From Zunongwangia sp. HGR-M22 (lineage in GTDB: Bacteria; Bacteroidota; Bacteroidia; Flavobacteriales; Flavobacteriaceae), in contig NZ_CP115159.1 in NCBI RefSeq assembly GCF_027594425.1, positions 674,001 to 738,000 on the forward strand: a stretch of 64,000 nucleotides of DNA, read 5' to 3'. The notes under the pieces were generated by a model. It had not been told where the DNA came from. It made no database searches and saw nothing but the letters and a program-made list of their open reading frames with translations. Shown piece by piece: positions 1-10,188 of this stretch; positions within the stretch are counted from its first letter, which is position 1; each line of letters begins with the position of its first letter. The translations under genes were made by a program, and so were the position numbers.

Positions 1-1
1 T

Positions 2-889
2 GATTATATTAAAACATTTAAAAAAGATAAAGAGGGATTGCCCGGTAAGTTTAAAATCTTAGGGCAGGTAGGTCTTGGTTTGATCGTAGGTTGCGTAATG
101 TATTTTCACGACGGAATTACGGTAAAAGAAAAGACAAATTCTGAAGATGTTATCACTCAGGAAATGATGCTTGGTGATAAAAAGTTACCAGAAATGGGGC
201 CTAGCCAAAAAAATCTTACTACTACGATTCCTTTTGTAAAAAATAATGAGTTCGATTACTCCAAAATAATCTCATGGATTAATCCAGATTTGGCAAAATA
301 CGCCTGGATTATTTTTATACCGATTGTAATTATTATCGTTACAGCGGTATCTAACGGAGCAAATCTTACCGATGGCGTAGATGGTCTTGCCGCAGGTTCT
401 TCAGCAATTATAGTGTTAACACTGGGTATTTTCGCCTGGGTTTCGGGGAACATTATTTTCTCAGATTACCTAAATATCATGTATATCCCAGATTCTGGTG
501 AAATGACTATTTATATCACCGCTTTTACCGGTGCGTTGGTAGGATTTTTATGGTATAACACATTTCCCGCTCAGGTGTTTATGGGGGATACAGGTAGTTT
601 AACCATTGGCGGAATCATTGCTGTTTTGGCAATAGCATCCAGAAAAGAACTATTGATACCTATTTTATGCGGAATTTTTCTTGTTGAAAATCTTTCTGTA
701 ATACTACAGGTTTCATGGTTTAAATACACTAAGAAAAGATTTGGCGAAGGAAGAAGGATATTTTTAATGTCGCCATTACATCACCACTATCAAAAGAAGG
801 GACATCATGAAAGTAAAATTGTTGTTCGTTTTTGGATTGTGGGAATATTTTTGGCCATTCTAACTGTGGTGACACTTAAACTTCGATAA
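2..889 (+). CDS. mraY: MraY, phospho-N-acetylmuramoyl-pentapeptide transferase (5' truncated)
   Basis: Integral membrane enzyme that moves phospho-MurNAc-pentapeptide from UDP to undecaprenyl phosphate, making lipid I. The frame is open from base 2, so the N-terminal part lies outside the window; the TTG at 38 is internal. The visible 295 residues include the family motif [12 protein letters not shown] (metal-binding aspartates), several hydrophobic segments, the FMGDTGSL motif and the His-rich loop [14 protein letters not shown], all diagnostic of MraY. Bacteroidota MraY is about 400 aa, so roughly a quarter is missing. First gene of the dcw run; murD starts 2 bases after its stop, implying co-transcription. 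Identification is secure. Confidence 0.95.
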   Translation, partial: DYIKTFKKDKEGLPGKFKILGQVGLGLIVGCVMYFHDGITVKEKTNSEDVITQEMMLGDKKLPEMGPSQKNLTTTIPFVKNNEFDYSKIISWINPDLAKYAWIIFIPIVIIIVTAVSNGANLTDGVDGLAAGSSAIIVLTLGIFAWVSGNIIFSDYLNIMYIPDSGEMTIYITAFTGALVGFLWYNTFPAQVFMGDTGSLTIGGIIAVLAIASRKELLIPILCGIFLVENLSVILQVSWFKYTKKRFGEGRRIFLMSPLHHHYQKKGHHESKIVVRFWIVGIFLAILTVVTLKLR

Positions 890-891
890 AA

Positions 892-2229
892 TTGAATAAA
901 AAGATCGTCATACTTGGTGGAGGAGAAAGTGGTATAGGAACAGCAATTTTGGCTAAAAAAGAAGGCTATAAAATATGGCTTTCAGACAAAGGAAAAATAA
1001 AAGAAAAATATAAAAAAGTTCTTGAACATCTTGATATAGAGTGGGAAGAAGAAAAGCATACGGAAGCTCAAATTTTTGATGCTGATGTGGTGATGAAAAG
1101 TCCCGGTATTCCAGATACAGTGCCGATGATTAAAGCACTTCGGGAAAAAGGAATTCCTGTGATTTCTGAAATAGAATTTGCTGCGGAATATACCAATGCG
1201 ATTATAATAGGAATAACCGGAAGTAACGGTAAAACCACTACTACAAAATTTGCAAATCATCTTTTAAAAGATGGCGGTTTAAAAGTAGGAATGGCTGGTA
1301 ATGTTGGGGATAGTTTTGCGAAACAGGTTGCTGAAACCAATCCCGATTATTACGTATTGGAGCTTAGTAGTTTTCAGTTAGATGGAATCAAAAATTTTAG
1401 ACCGCATATTGCGATTTTGACCAATATAACACCCGATCATTTAGATCGATATGATTATAAGTTTGAGAATTATATCAATTCCAAATTCAGGATTACAAAG
1501 AACCAAACAGAGGAAGATTATTTTATTTATGACGCAGATGACGAGGTAATTACAAACTGGCTAAAAAACAACAAAGTTAACGCACAGTTACTGCCATTTT
1601 CGCTGGAGAAAAAGCTGGAGAATGGTGCTTATATAGAAAAAGACAAAATTATCATAAAGACACAAAATACAGAGTTTACTATGAGTACTTCAGATTTAAC
1701 ATTAGAGGGTAAACATAATGCAAAGAATGCAATGGCAGCGGCTACGGTAGCAAAGCTTCTTAAAATAAGAAAGAATACGATTCGTGAGAGTATGGAGAGT
1801 TTTCAGGGAGTAGAGCATCGTTTGGAAAAAGTACTTAAAATTAATAACGTTCAATATATCAACGATTCTAAGGCAACAAACGTAAATGCAACATACTACG
1901 CTTTAGAAAGTATGGAAGGCCAGACGGTTTGGATCTTAGGTGGCGTTGATAAAGGCAATGTTTACGATGAACTTTTACCACTGGTAAATGAAAAAGTAAA
2001 AGCGATTATTTGCCTTGGTGTAGATAATACCAAGATCATTAATTCTTTTGGGAATTGTGTCGAGACTTTGGTAGAAACTGAAAGTATGAGTGAAGCTGTG
2101 AAAATGGCTTACCGCCTTACTGAAAAAGGTGATACCGTATTGCTTTCACCAGCTTGTGCAAGTTTCGATTTGTTTGAGAACTACGAGGATCGCGGTAGAC
2201 AGTTTAAAGAAGCGGTTAGAAATTTATAG
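892..2229 (+). CDS. murD: MurD, UDP-N-acetylmuramoyl-L-alanine--D-glutamate ligase
   Basis: Cytoplasmic Mur ligase that adds D-Glu to UDP-MurNAc-L-Ala using ATP. The 445 aa length is normal. An N-terminal Rossmann-like segment (ILGGGESGIG, about 7-16) is followed by the ATP loop GSNGKTT at 110-116, the central-domain LTNITPDHLDRY motif and the C-terminal substrate-binding part (NDSKATN, LSPACASFD). The start is TTG at 892, only 2 bases after the mraY stop; no in-frame ATG gives a complete Rossmann motif. Lies between mraY and ftsW as in other Flavobacteriia, in one operon. Confidence 0.95.
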   Translation: MNKKIVILGGGESGIGTAILAKKEGYKIWLSDKGKIKEKYKKVLEHLDIEWEEEKHTEAQIFDADVVMKSPGIPDTVPMIKALREKGIPVISEIEFAAEYTNAIIIGITGSNGKTTTTKFANHLLKDGGLKVGMAGNVGDSFAKQVAETNPDYYVLELSSFQLDGIKNFRPHIAILTNITPDHLDRYDYKFENYINSKFRITKNQTEEDYFIYDADDEVITNWLKNNKVNAQLLPFSLEKKLENGAYIEKDKIIIKTQNTEFTMSTSDLTLEGKHNAKNAMAAATVAKLLKIRKNTIRESMESFQGVEHRLEKVLKINNVQYINDSKATNVNATYYALESMEGQTVWILGGVDKGNVYDELLPLVNEKVKAIICLGVDNTKIINSFGNCVETLVETESMSEAVKMAYRLTEKGDTVLLSPACASFDLFENYEDRGRQFKEAVRNL

Positions 2230-2259
2230 AAGATCATTCAGTTTAACTGAAACAGCGAA

Positions 2260-3468
2260 ATGGGAAACATTTTTGCAAATATTAAAGGAGATAAGGTAAT
2301 CTGGGCTACGGCTGGTTTGCTGGCAATTTTTTCATTTTTGCCGGTATATAGTGCCAGTAGTAATATAGCTTACCTGTATGGTGATGGTAGTACATTTAAA
2401 TATTTGATTGTTCATTTTTTCCATTTGTTGCTAGGGTTTTGTGTATTGTTTGCAGCGCATAAAGTACCCTATCATTATTATCGAGGCTTATCGATTTTAA
2501 TGTTACCAGTAGTTGTTGTGTTGCTTGTTTATACAATGGCTCAGGGAACGGTGATCGATGGTGCAAATGCTAGTAGATGGATACGTATTCCGGTATTGGG
2601 AGTTACATTTCAATCTTCCACATTTGCAGCGGTGGTTTTAATGATTTATGTCGCCAGATATATGTCTAAAATCACCGAAAAAAAAATCACTTTTAAAGAG
2701 ACAATTTTACCCCTTTGGGTGCCTGTAGGTTCAGTATTAATGTTAATTTTGCCGGCCAATTTTTCCACAACTGCAATTATTTTTGTTATGGTTTTGGTAC
2801 TCATGTTTTTAGGAGGATATCCTATAAAATATTTGTCGGCAGTTGTATTGGCAGGAGTCGTTTTATTCGGAATTTTTGTGCTTGCAGCGAAAGCTTTTCC
2901 CGGTGTTTTGCCAAATAGGATAGATACTTGGACTAGTAGATTAGAAAATTTTACGAACGACGAAGATACCGAGGCCGATTATCAAATTGAAAAAGCAAAA
3001 ATAGCAATTGCAAGAGGAGGGATTACTGGTACTGGAATAGGAAAAAGTGTACAACGAAATTTTTTACCACAGTCCTCTTCAGATTTTATTTATGCCATAA
3101 TTGTTGAAGAAATGGGCCTCATTGGCGCTTTTGGAGTAATGTTAGCATATTTGATGATTTTGTTTAGGATTATTATTGTGGCTACAAAAGCCAATTCTGT
3201 TTTTGGAAAACTGCTGGTGATGGGGGTTGGTTTACCAATTATCTTTCAGGCATTAGTAAATATGGCTGTTGCGGTAGAATTATTTCCGGTAACGGGACAA
3301 ACGCTTCCATTAATAAGTAGTGGAGGAACCTCAATTTGGATGACGTGCTTGTCGCTTGGTATTATTCTTAGTGTAAGCGCAAAGAGAGAAGAAGAAAAAG
3401 AATCTGAAGAAGCAGAAAGAAAAGCAGAGGACGAAAATCCTCTAGATATTTTAAGTGAAGCTATATGA
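2260..3468 (+). CDS. ftsW: FtsW, SEDS-family peptidoglycan polymerase of the divisome
   Basis: Polytopic membrane protein of the SEDS family, which polymerises lipid II into glycan strands at the septum with its partner class B PBP. The 402 aa product has many hydrophobic segments. Family landmarks are [11 protein letters not shown] (about 107-117), the long extracellular loop ending [29 protein letters not shown], and [16 protein letters not shown] near the C-terminus. The cytoplasmic tail is Glu/Lys-rich. The stop overlaps the murG ATG by 4 bases (ATGA type), indicating translational coupling. FtsW rather than RodA is supported by position inside dcw. Confidence 0.94.
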   Translation: MGNIFANIKGDKVIWATAGLLAIFSFLPVYSASSNIAYLYGDGSTFKYLIVHFFHLLLGFCVLFAAHKVPYHYYRGLSILMLPVVVVLLVYTMAQGTVIDGANASRWIRIPVLGVTFQSSTFAAVVLMIYVARYMSKITEKKITFKETILPLWVPVGSVLMLILPANFSTTAIIFVMVLVLMFLGGYPIKYLSAVVLAGVVLFGIFVLAAKAFPGVLPNRIDTWTSRLENFTNDEDTEADYQIEKAKIAIARGGITGTGIGKSVQRNFLPQSSSDFIYAIIVEEMGLIGAFGVMLAYLMILFRIIIVATKANSVFGKLLVMGVGLPIIFQALVNMAVAVELFPVTGQTLPLISSGGTSIWMTCLSLGIILSVSAKREEEKESEEAERKAEDENPLDILSEAI

Positions 3469-4559
3469 GTAAAGATTTACGCATCATATTATCTGGCGGA
3501 GGTACAGGAGGCCATATCTATCCGGCCATTGCGATTGCCGATGAGGTAAAGCGCCGCTATCCCGATGCGAAAATCAAGTTTGTGGGAGCGCAGGATAAAA
3601 TGGAGATGGAGAAAGTACCGCAAGCGGGTTATGAGATCGAAGGTCTTTGGATTAGTGGTTTGCAACGAAAGCTAACGTTTAAAAATCTAATGTTTCCATT
3701 CAAATTGCTGAATAGCATTAGTAAATCCAAAAAGATTATTAAGGATTTTAAACCGAATGTAGCTATAGGAACGGGCGGATTTGCAAGCGGACCTTTATTG
3801 CATGTGGCGAATAAGCAGGATATACCAACCTTGCTTCAGGAACAAAACTCATTTCCAGGGATCACTAATAAGATCCTTGCGAAAAGAGCAAATGTAATTT
3901 GTGCTGCTTATGATGAAGTCAAGCGATTCTTTCCGCAGGAAAAAGTAAAGAAAACAGGAAATCCGGTACGTCAGGATTTATTGAATATAGATACCAAGAG
4001 AGAAGAAGCGCAGAAGTTTTTCAATCTTGATACAAATAAAAAAACAGTGCTTGTGCTTGGCGGGAGTTTAGGCGCAAGAAGAGTAAATCAATTAATCGCT
4101 CAATATTCAGATAGGTTGAAGAAGAATGATATTCAGCTTATCTGGCAGTGTGGGAAATTGTATTTCGAAGAATACAAATCGTATTCTGAAGGTACTGTTC
4201 AGGTTCATCAGTTTTTAAACCGAATGGATTTGGCCTATGCTGCGGCAGATGTTATTATTTCTAGGGCGGGAGCAGGAAGTGTTTCTGAATTGTGTATCGT
4301 CGGGAAACCGGTGATTTTTATTCCGTCTCCTAATGTTGCTGAAGATCACCAGACTAAAAATGCTATGGCAGTGACTAAAAATGATGCTGCTATAACCATT
4401 GGTGAAACCGAGCTGGAGCAGAAATTTGAAAATACATTTTTCGATTTGCTGAATAACGAAAGTCAGCAGAAAGAATTAGGTGAGAATATAAAAAAAATGG
4501 CCCTGCCTAATGCAACGGCCGATATTGTAGACGAAATTGAAAAACTAATTATTAGATAA
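3465..4559 (+). CDS. murG: MurG, lipid II-forming GlcNAc transferase
   Basis: Peripheral membrane GT-B glycosyltransferase that adds GlcNAc to lipid I on the inner face of the membrane. 364 aa, the family length. The N-terminal glycine-rich loop [11 protein letters not shown] is at 10-20, the membrane-association/acceptor region includes [11 protein letters not shown]-like residues ([10 protein letters not shown]), and the C-terminal UDP-GlcNAc domain has [11 protein letters not shown] and [14 protein letters not shown] start overlaps the ftsW stop. Next gene murC begins 7 bases after the stop. Confidence 0.96.
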   Translation: MSKDLRIILSGGGTGGHIYPAIAIADEVKRRYPDAKIKFVGAQDKMEMEKVPQAGYEIEGLWISGLQRKLTFKNLMFPFKLLNSISKSKKIIKDFKPNVAIGTGGFASGPLLHVANKQDIPTLLQEQNSFPGITNKILAKRANVICAAYDEVKRFFPQEKVKKTGNPVRQDLLNIDTKREEAQKFFNLDTNKKTVLVLGGSLGARRVNQLIAQYSDRLKKNDIQLIWQCGKLYFEEYKSYSEGTVQVHQFLNRMDLAYAAADVIISRAGAGSVSELCIVGKPVIFIPSPNVAEDHQTKNAMAVTKNDAAITIGETELEQKFENTFFDLLNNESQQKELGENIKKMALPNATADIVDEIEKLIIR

Positions 4560-4566
4560 ACCAAGA

Positions 4567-5922
4567 TTGAGTAATTTTAGTCACATACAAAACTTTTATT
4601 TTATCGGTATTGGCGGTATTGGGATGAGCGCTTTAGCGCGTTTCTTTAAATCCCAAGGCAAGAATGTCGCCGGTTACGATAAAACAGCTTCAGTGCTTAC
4701 TAAAGAATTGGAAGCTGAAGGTATTCTTGTGACTTTTAATGATGAAATTAGTGAAATTCCGCAGCAATTTAAAAGTTCAGAAAACACTATTGTAGTCTAT
4801 ACTCCTGCGGTTCCTAAGGAGAATTTACAATATCAATATTTTATTCAGGAACAATATATTCTTAAGAAACGAGCTGAGATTCTTGGATTAATAAGTCGTG
4901 ATCGTTTTACGCTTGCCGTTGCAGGCACGCATGGGAAAACTACCACAACAGCCATATTAGGACATTTACTAAAGGAAACAAATGCTCCGGTAACGGCATT
5001 TTTGGGCGGAGTTAGTGAAGACATTCAGAGTAATTTAATTCTGAAGGGTGATGAAGTTATTGTTGCTGAAGCAGATGAATTTGATCGTTCTTTTCTTCAT
5101 CTTTCGCCAAAAATAGCGGCCATTAATTCTATGGATGCCGATCATTTGGATATCTATGGAGTAAATGAACATTTACAAGCTTCCTTTAAAGCCTTTGCAG
5201 ATTTACTACCAGAGGATGGAACGCTTTTTATTAAAAACGGACTTCCGCTAAAAGGAAAAACTATAGGAATTGAAGATGATGCCGATTTTTCAGCAATCAA
5301 CATAAAAATTATCGACGGTAGTTATCATTTCGATCTAAAAACTCCGTCTGAAATTATAGAAGGTTTTATTCTCAATTTGCCTGGTAGATATAATGTAATG
5401 AATGCGGTTACTGCGTTAGCTATGGCGTTGGAATATGGAACTCCTTCAAATGTATTAGGTGAAGCATTAAGAAGTTTTGCCGGTGTTCGTAGACGATTTT
5501 CATATAAGTTGAAATCCAGAGAGTTTACGCTTATCGACGATTATGCGCATCATCCGGCAGAGATTGATGCAGTATTTAATGCGGTTGAAGAAATGTATCC
5601 TGAAATGCCCAATTTGGTCATTTTTCAGCCTCATTTATTCAGCAGAACAAGAGATTTTGCAGATGATTTTGCTGAGAAATTATCGCAATTTGACGAAGTA
5701 TTGCTGATGGATATTTATCCGGCAAGAGAAAAACCTATCGAAGGAGTAAATTCAGAATGGTTATTGAGCAAAATTGATAATCCGAATAAGCATTTGGTAA
5801 AAAGTAATGACCTAGTAGCCGAAATTAAAAAAAGTAAAGCCAAAGTTGTTTTAATGCTTGGCGCTGGTGATATAGGGAATGAAGTAGAACAGGTTAAAAA
5901 AGCATTTGAAGATGAAATCTAG
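4567..5922 (+). CDS. murC: MurC, UDP-N-acetylmuramate--L-alanine ligase
   Basis: First Mur ligase of the pathway, joining L-Ala to UDP-MurNAc with ATP. 451 aa. N-terminal UDP-binding loop FIGIGGIGMSALA (12-24), ATP loop AGTHGKTT (119-126), EADEFDRSFLHL, and the C-terminal IDDYAHHPAEI and FQPHLFSRT motifs identify MurC rather than Mpl or MurD. Start is TTG at 4567; there is no ATG before the conserved loop. Its 3' end overlaps the ftsQ start by 11 bases. No ddl gene lies between murC and ftsQ, unlike the E. coli dcw order. Confidence 0.96.
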   Translation: MSNFSHIQNFYFIGIGGIGMSALARFFKSQGKNVAGYDKTASVLTKELEAEGILVTFNDEISEIPQQFKSSENTIVVYTPAVPKENLQYQYFIQEQYILKKRAEILGLISRDRFTLAVAGTHGKTTTTAILGHLLKETNAPVTAFLGGVSEDIQSNLILKGDEVIVAEADEFDRSFLHLSPKIAAINSMDADHLDIYGVNEHLQASFKAFADLLPEDGTLFIKNGLPLKGKTIGIEDDADFSAINIKIIDGSYHFDLKTPSEIIEGFILNLPGRYNVMNAVTALAMALEYGTPSNVLGEALRSFAGVRRRFSYKLKSREFTLIDDYAHHPAEIDAVFNAVEEMYPEMPNLVIFQPHLFSRTRDFADDFAEKLSQFDEVLLMDIYPAREKPIEGVNSEWLLSKIDNPNKHLVKSNDLVAEIKKSKAKVVLMLGAGDIGNEVEQVKKAFEDEI

Positions 5923-6628
5923 GTTAGGTTACATAAAATTTGTGCTTTTAATAGGATTGGTAGCTTTTCTATTTGGTTTTGCAGAGAAGCGTCATGACAA
6001 TCGCAAAATGAGCGGTACAGAAGTTCATTTTACAGATAGTGAGAACTTGTATATAACGGTAGATTCAGTTAATAACTTGTTGATACAAAATGAAGAAGCA
6101 AATGCTAACCTGGGCGAAGAAACTTTAGATTTGAATAAGGTAGAAGCGTTGCTTAATAGCAACGAGATGATTGAAAATGCAGAGGTTTATCTTGATCTTG
6201 ATGGAAAGCTTTCAGCAATCGTTAGTCAGCGTAAACCTATTGGAAGAGCCGTGGGTAATACCTCATTTTACCTAGATAAAAACGGTAAGGTTATGCCGCT
6301 TTCAGAAAATTTTTCTGCTCGCGTGCCATTAATGTTGGGATTTGATGAAGTTAATATTTTAGAAGCATATCCGTTGGTAAGTTATATTAAAAATGATAGT
6401 TTTCTTAGTAAGCATATAACTACAATAAATCGTCTTAACAACGGACGATATGAGTTGAACATGCGGAAGCTTGATTTTGTAGTTTACTTTGGAGCAATTA
6501 AAAATGTAGAATTGAAGTTTAACAATTTTAAAGCATTTTATAAAAAGGCTTTAAAAGATGAAAAGTTAGATACCTATAAGAGAGTGAATTTACAATTTGG
6601 AAACCAGGTTGTATGCACTAAAAAGTAA
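5912..6628 (+). CDS. ftsQ: FtsQ/DivIB-type cell division protein
   Basis: Bitopic divisome protein. One N-terminal membrane segment (about 5-24, LGYIKFVLLIGLVAFLFGFA) is followed by a periplasmic POTRA-like region with HFTDSENLYIT and a beta domain; overall similarity to proteobacterial FtsQ is weak, so the name rests largely on topology, length (238 aa) and position between murC and ftsA. An ATG at 5912 is preferred over the TTG at 5906 two codons upstream; it overlaps murC by 11 bases. ftsA follows 3 bases after the stop. Confidence 0.85.
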   Translation: MKSRLGYIKFVLLIGLVAFLFGFAEKRHDNRKMSGTEVHFTDSENLYITVDSVNNLLIQNEEANANLGEETLDLNKVEALLNSNEMIENAEVYLDLDGKLSAIVSQRKPIGRAVGNTSFYLDKNGKVMPLSENFSARVPLMLGFDEVNILEAYPLVSYIKNDSFLSKHITTINRLNNGRYELNMRKLDFVVYFGAIKNVELKFNNFKAFYKKALKDEKLDTYKRVNLQFGNQVVCTKK

Positions 6629-6631
6629 GAT

Positions 6632-7978
6632 ATGGAGCAAAATGATATTGCAGTAGGACTGGATATAGGGACCACCAAGATTGTTGCCATGATTGGCAAG
6701 AAGAATGAGTATGGAAAGGTAGAAATTGTTGGGATTGGTAAATCTAAAAGTCTTGGCGTACATCGTGGTGTGGTAAATAATATTACGCAGACCATACAAT
6801 CGATACAGCAAGCGATTCAGGAAGCTGAAGCAGATTCTGGCTTAAAAATTAGTGATGTTGTTGTGGGAATTGCCGGGCAGCATATAAGAAGTTTACAGCA
6901 TAGTGATTATATCACCAGGCCAAATCCTGAAGAAGTTATAGATGCTGAAGATATTCACAGTTTATGTAATCAGGTTCATAAATTAGTGATGCTTCCGGGA
7001 GAGGAAATTATCCATGTGCTTCCGCAGGAATTTAAAGTAGATGGTCAAGCTGAAATTAAAGAGCCAATCGGGATGTACGGCGGCCGTCTTGAAGCTAATT
7101 TTCATGTAGTTGTAGGGCAGGTTTCTTCAATAAGAAATATTGGGCGTTGCGTTAAAAGTGCAGGATTAGATCTTTCCGCAGTAACATTAGAGCCTTTAGC
7201 TTCGGCAAATGCGGTGTTGAGTCAGGAAGAAAAAGAAGCGGGTGTAGCATTAATCGACATAGGTGGTGGTACAACAGATCTTGCAATCTTTAAAGACGGA
7301 ATTATAAGACATACTGCAGTGATTCCATTTGGAGGTAATGTAATTACAGAAGATATTAAAGAAGGCTGCTCTATCATAGAAAAGCAGGCTGAATTGCTGA
7401 AGATCAAATTTGGATCTGCATGGCCGGGCGAAAATAAGGATAATGAGATCGTTTCTATTCCTGGACTTCGCGGTAGAGAACCTAAAGAGATTACCTTAAA
7501 AAACCTTTCTAAAATAATTCATGCTCGTGTAGTAGAAATTATAGAGCAGGTTTATCTAGAAATAAAGAACTACGGTCACGAAGATCAAAAGAAAAAATTG
7601 ATCGGTGGATTAGTATTAACTGGCGGCGGTGCACAATTAAAGCATCTTAAGCAGTTGGTAGAGTATATTACTGGAATGGATACCAGAATAGGATTTCCTA
7701 ACGAGCATCTGGCAGGTAATAATGAAAGTGAAACTACAAGTCCTATGTATGCAACAGCTGTAGGATTAGTGATGAATAGTCTGGAAGCCAGTAAAAGTAG
7801 TTTTCAGGAAGAAGCTGTGTTGAAGGAAAAAGAGCCTGAGCCGGTAGAAATAGAAAAAGAGGTTCCCGCGCCAGAACGTGAAGAACCTCAAGTACAGGTA
7901 GAACAGCCTAAGCCCCGTAAGAGTATTTTTGATAAATGGGCAGAAAAGTTTAAAGATTTTTTAGATAACGCAGAGTAA
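6632..7978 (+). CDS. ftsA: FtsA, actin-like cell division protein
   Basis: Actin-fold ATPase that tethers FtsZ filaments to the membrane. Phosphate-1 loop GLDIGTTKIV at 9-18, the SHS2 1C domain insert typical of FtsA, phosphate-2 loop DIGGGTTDLAIF, and LTGGGAQLKH near residue 330. 448 aa, about 30 longer than E. coli FtsA because of an acidic, Pro/Glu-rich stretch at about 390-425 before the end. That tail finishes with KSIFDKWAEKFKDFLDN, which can form an amphipathic helix and fits the membrane-targeting sequence. ftsZ follows after 37 bases. Confidence 0.95.
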   Translation: MEQNDIAVGLDIGTTKIVAMIGKKNEYGKVEIVGIGKSKSLGVHRGVVNNITQTIQSIQQAIQEAEADSGLKISDVVVGIAGQHIRSLQHSDYITRPNPEEVIDAEDIHSLCNQVHKLVMLPGEEIIHVLPQEFKVDGQAEIKEPIGMYGGRLEANFHVVVGQVSSIRNIGRCVKSAGLDLSAVTLEPLASANAVLSQEEKEAGVALIDIGGGTTDLAIFKDGIIRHTAVIPFGGNVITEDIKEGCSIIEKQAELLKIKFGSAWPGENKDNEIVSIPGLRGREPKEITLKNLSKIIHARVVEIIEQVYLEIKNYGHEDQKKKLIGGLVLTGGGAQLKHLKQLVEYITGMDTRIGFPNEHLAGNNESETTSPMYATAVGLVMNSLEASKSSFQEEAVLKEKEPEPVEIEKEVPAPEREEPQVQVEQPKPRKSIFDKWAEKFKDFLDNAE

Positions 7979-8015
7979 CGAAATAGCACAATAGAGAACC
8001 AGTAAAATTGAATTT

Positions 8016-10112
8016 ATGAGCAATACAGAATTCGGAGACATATCATTCGATTTACCTAAAAATCAATCGAACGTCATCAAAGTTATTGGTGTAGGTGGTG
8101 GAGGTAGTAACGCTATTAACCACATGTACCAATTAGGGATTAAAGGAGTAGATTTTGTAATCTGTAATACAGATTCGCAAGCTCTGGAAAATAGTACCGT
8201 CCCAAATAAAATCCAACTAGGGGTAAGCCTTACAGAGGGATTAGGAGCTGGTGCTAATCCACAAATCGGGGAGCAAGCAGCAGTAGAAAGTTTTGACGAG
8301 ATAAAAAACATGCTTGATGTAAATACCAAAATGGTATTTATTACTGCAGGTATGGGAGGAGGTACCGGTACAGGTGCTGCTCCTGTAATCGCAAAACAGG
8401 CAAAAGAAATGGATATTCTTACTGTTGGGATTGTAACTATTCCCTTTCAGTTTGAAGGTAGAATGAGAAACGAACAGGCACAGCGAGGTGTAGAAAAACT
8501 GCGCAGCCACGTAGATTCTCTTATTGTTATAAATAACAATAAACTGCGTGAAGTTTACGGTAACCTTGGTTTTAAAGCTGGTTTCTCTAAAGCCGATGAA
8601 GTGTTAGCTACAGCTTCCAGGGGTATTGCAGAAGTTATAACCCATCACTATACACAGAATATTGACCTTAGAGATGCTAAGACAGTATTAAGTAATAGTG
8701 GTACCGCAATAATGGGATCTGCAAATGCTTCAGGTGCAAGTCGTGCCCAGGATGCTATTGCTAAAGCTCTGGATTCTCCATTATTAAATGATAATAAAAT
8801 TACCGGTGCTCAAAATGTATTGCTATTAATTGTTTCCGGTTCCGAAGAAATTACTATTGATGAAATTGGTGAAATAAACGATCATATTCAGGCAGAAGCC
8901 GGCCACAGTGCTAACATAATTATGGGTGTTGGTGAAGATGAATCGCTTGAAGGTGCTATATCTGTTACTATTATTGCTACTGGTTTCAATGTAGAACAGC
9001 AAGACGAAATCACTAATACTGAAACTAAAAAGATCATCCACACTTTAGAGGATGAACAAAAGGCTGAACATGAATTTCCTTCAAATAAAAAAAATGCCGG
9101 TTCTTTTACAGAATTGCCATTAGCTGAAGAAAAAAGAGAAGCCGAAGCTCCAAAAAAGATCGTTCATACGTTAGATGAAAATTTAGAGGAAGTGGAAAAT
9201 GCTCGACCACAACCAAAAAATGAAAATCCACAGCCAGAACCGCAGCCGCAGCCGCAAACAAGGCCACAGCAAAAGGAGGTAGTGCGCAGTGAATCTTCTT
9301 CTGCACCTGCTAAAGATCCAGATCTTTATACTCCACCTTCAGCATACAATATGGATGTGTTTTACGATGATGTAAATCCTGATGATTTTGTAATTAACGA
9401 TACTAATGCTGAATCAGAAAATTTGGGAAATCAGGAAGATGAGAATGATGATCAATTTATGTTTACATTCGATTTTCCAATAAATAAAGAGCAATCAAAG
9501 GAATCAACTTCAAGAGAAGAAGTTGAGGCCCCAAAGCAACAACCGCAACAAGAAGTAAAGCCGCAGTCGGTAATTAGACACACGCTAAATTCAGATGAGC
9601 CTACCAATGAGGTGAAGAATATTGAGGTAAATGAGCCTGTTGAAGTTGTTTCAGCTGCAGAAAACTCAATTGACGGTACTGTTAAGAGGTATAGTTTAGA
9701 TGATTATATGGAATTTGAGCAGCAATTAGAGAACTCAAAACCAGCAAGCAAACCTAAAAAAGAAGAGCCAAAAGAAGAAAGTATCGCTTTTGAAAAACGT
9801 ACGGTACAGCCAGCTCCTCAAAAGGAAGATTCTCAGGATGCAAATCCTTTCAATAATCCAATTCCCGAGCATGTTGTAGAACGTGCAGCTGAGCGTAGAG
9901 CAAAAATGAAAGAATTCAATTACAAGTTTAGAAGCAATGCTTCACAAATTGAAGAAATTGAAAAGCAACCTGCCTATAAAAGAGCTGGTATAAATTTGGA
10001 TAGTTCTAATCCAGGAGAGAATAAAATGTCGCGTACCACATTGGGACAAGATGAAAATAATGATCTTCAGTTTAGAAGAAATAATTCGTTTTTACACGAT
10101 AATGTAGACTAG
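8016..10112 (+). CDS. ftsZ: FtsZ, tubulin-like division GTPase with very long C-terminal linker
   Basis: Polymerising GTPase that forms the Z ring. The core (about 1-330) has VIGVGGGGSNAINHM at about 23-37 and the tubulin signature GGGTGTG at 114-120, plus NNNKLREVYG and GITGAQN-like elements. The remaining half (about 335-698) is a low-complexity Gln/Pro/Glu/Asn-rich linker, far longer than in E. coli (383 aa total) though long linkers are usual in Flavobacteriia. The linker holds three copies of an HTL motif at His342, His384 and His522 and ends in the basic/aromatic tail DLQFRRNNSFLHDNVD, likely the conserved C-terminal peptide. Last gene of the dcw run, followed by a terminator. Confidence 0.97.
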   Translation: MSNTEFGDISFDLPKNQSNVIKVIGVGGGGSNAINHMYQLGIKGVDFVICNTDSQALENSTVPNKIQLGVSLTEGLGAGANPQIGEQAAVESFDEIKNMLDVNTKMVFITAGMGGGTGTGAAPVIAKQAKEMDILTVGIVTIPFQFEGRMRNEQAQRGVEKLRSHVDSLIVINNNKLREVYGNLGFKAGFSKADEVLATASRGIAEVITHHYTQNIDLRDAKTVLSNSGTAIMGSANASGASRAQDAIAKALDSPLLNDNKITGAQNVLLLIVSGSEEITIDEIGEINDHIQAEAGHSANIIMGVGEDESLEGAISVTIIATGFNVEQQDEITNTETKKIIHTLEDEQKAEHEFPSNKKNAGSFTELPLAEEKREAEAPKKIVHTLDENLEEVENARPQPKNENPQPEPQPQPQTRPQQKEVVRSESSSAPAKDPDLYTPPSAYNMDVFYDDVNPDDFVINDTNAESENLGNQEDENDDQFMFTFDFPINKEQSKESTSREEVEAPKQQPQQEVKPQSVIRHTLNSDEPTNEVKNIEVNEPVEVVSAAENSIDGTVKRYSLDDYMEFEQQLENSKPASKPKKEEPKEESIAFEKRTVQPAPQKEDSQDANPFNNPIPEHVVERAAERRAKMKEFNYKFRSNASQIEEIEKQPAYKRAGINLDSSNPGENKMSRTTLGQDENNDLQFRRNNSFLHDNVD

Positions 10113-10138
10113 TTCAGAGAAATTTGACTGAAAAAATA

Positions 10139-10166
10139 AAAAGAGGCTCAAAGGCCTCTTTTTTAT
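10139..10166 (+). terminator. Intrinsic terminator after ftsZ
   Basis: Stem AAGAGGC (10141-10147) / GCCTCTT (10154-10160) with a 6-base loop, preceded by A-rich and followed by T-rich sequence. Works on either strand between convergent ftsZ and the pyrophosphatase gene. Confidence 0.85.
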
Positions 10167-10188
10167 TTTTTGAAAATAAGGCAAATAA

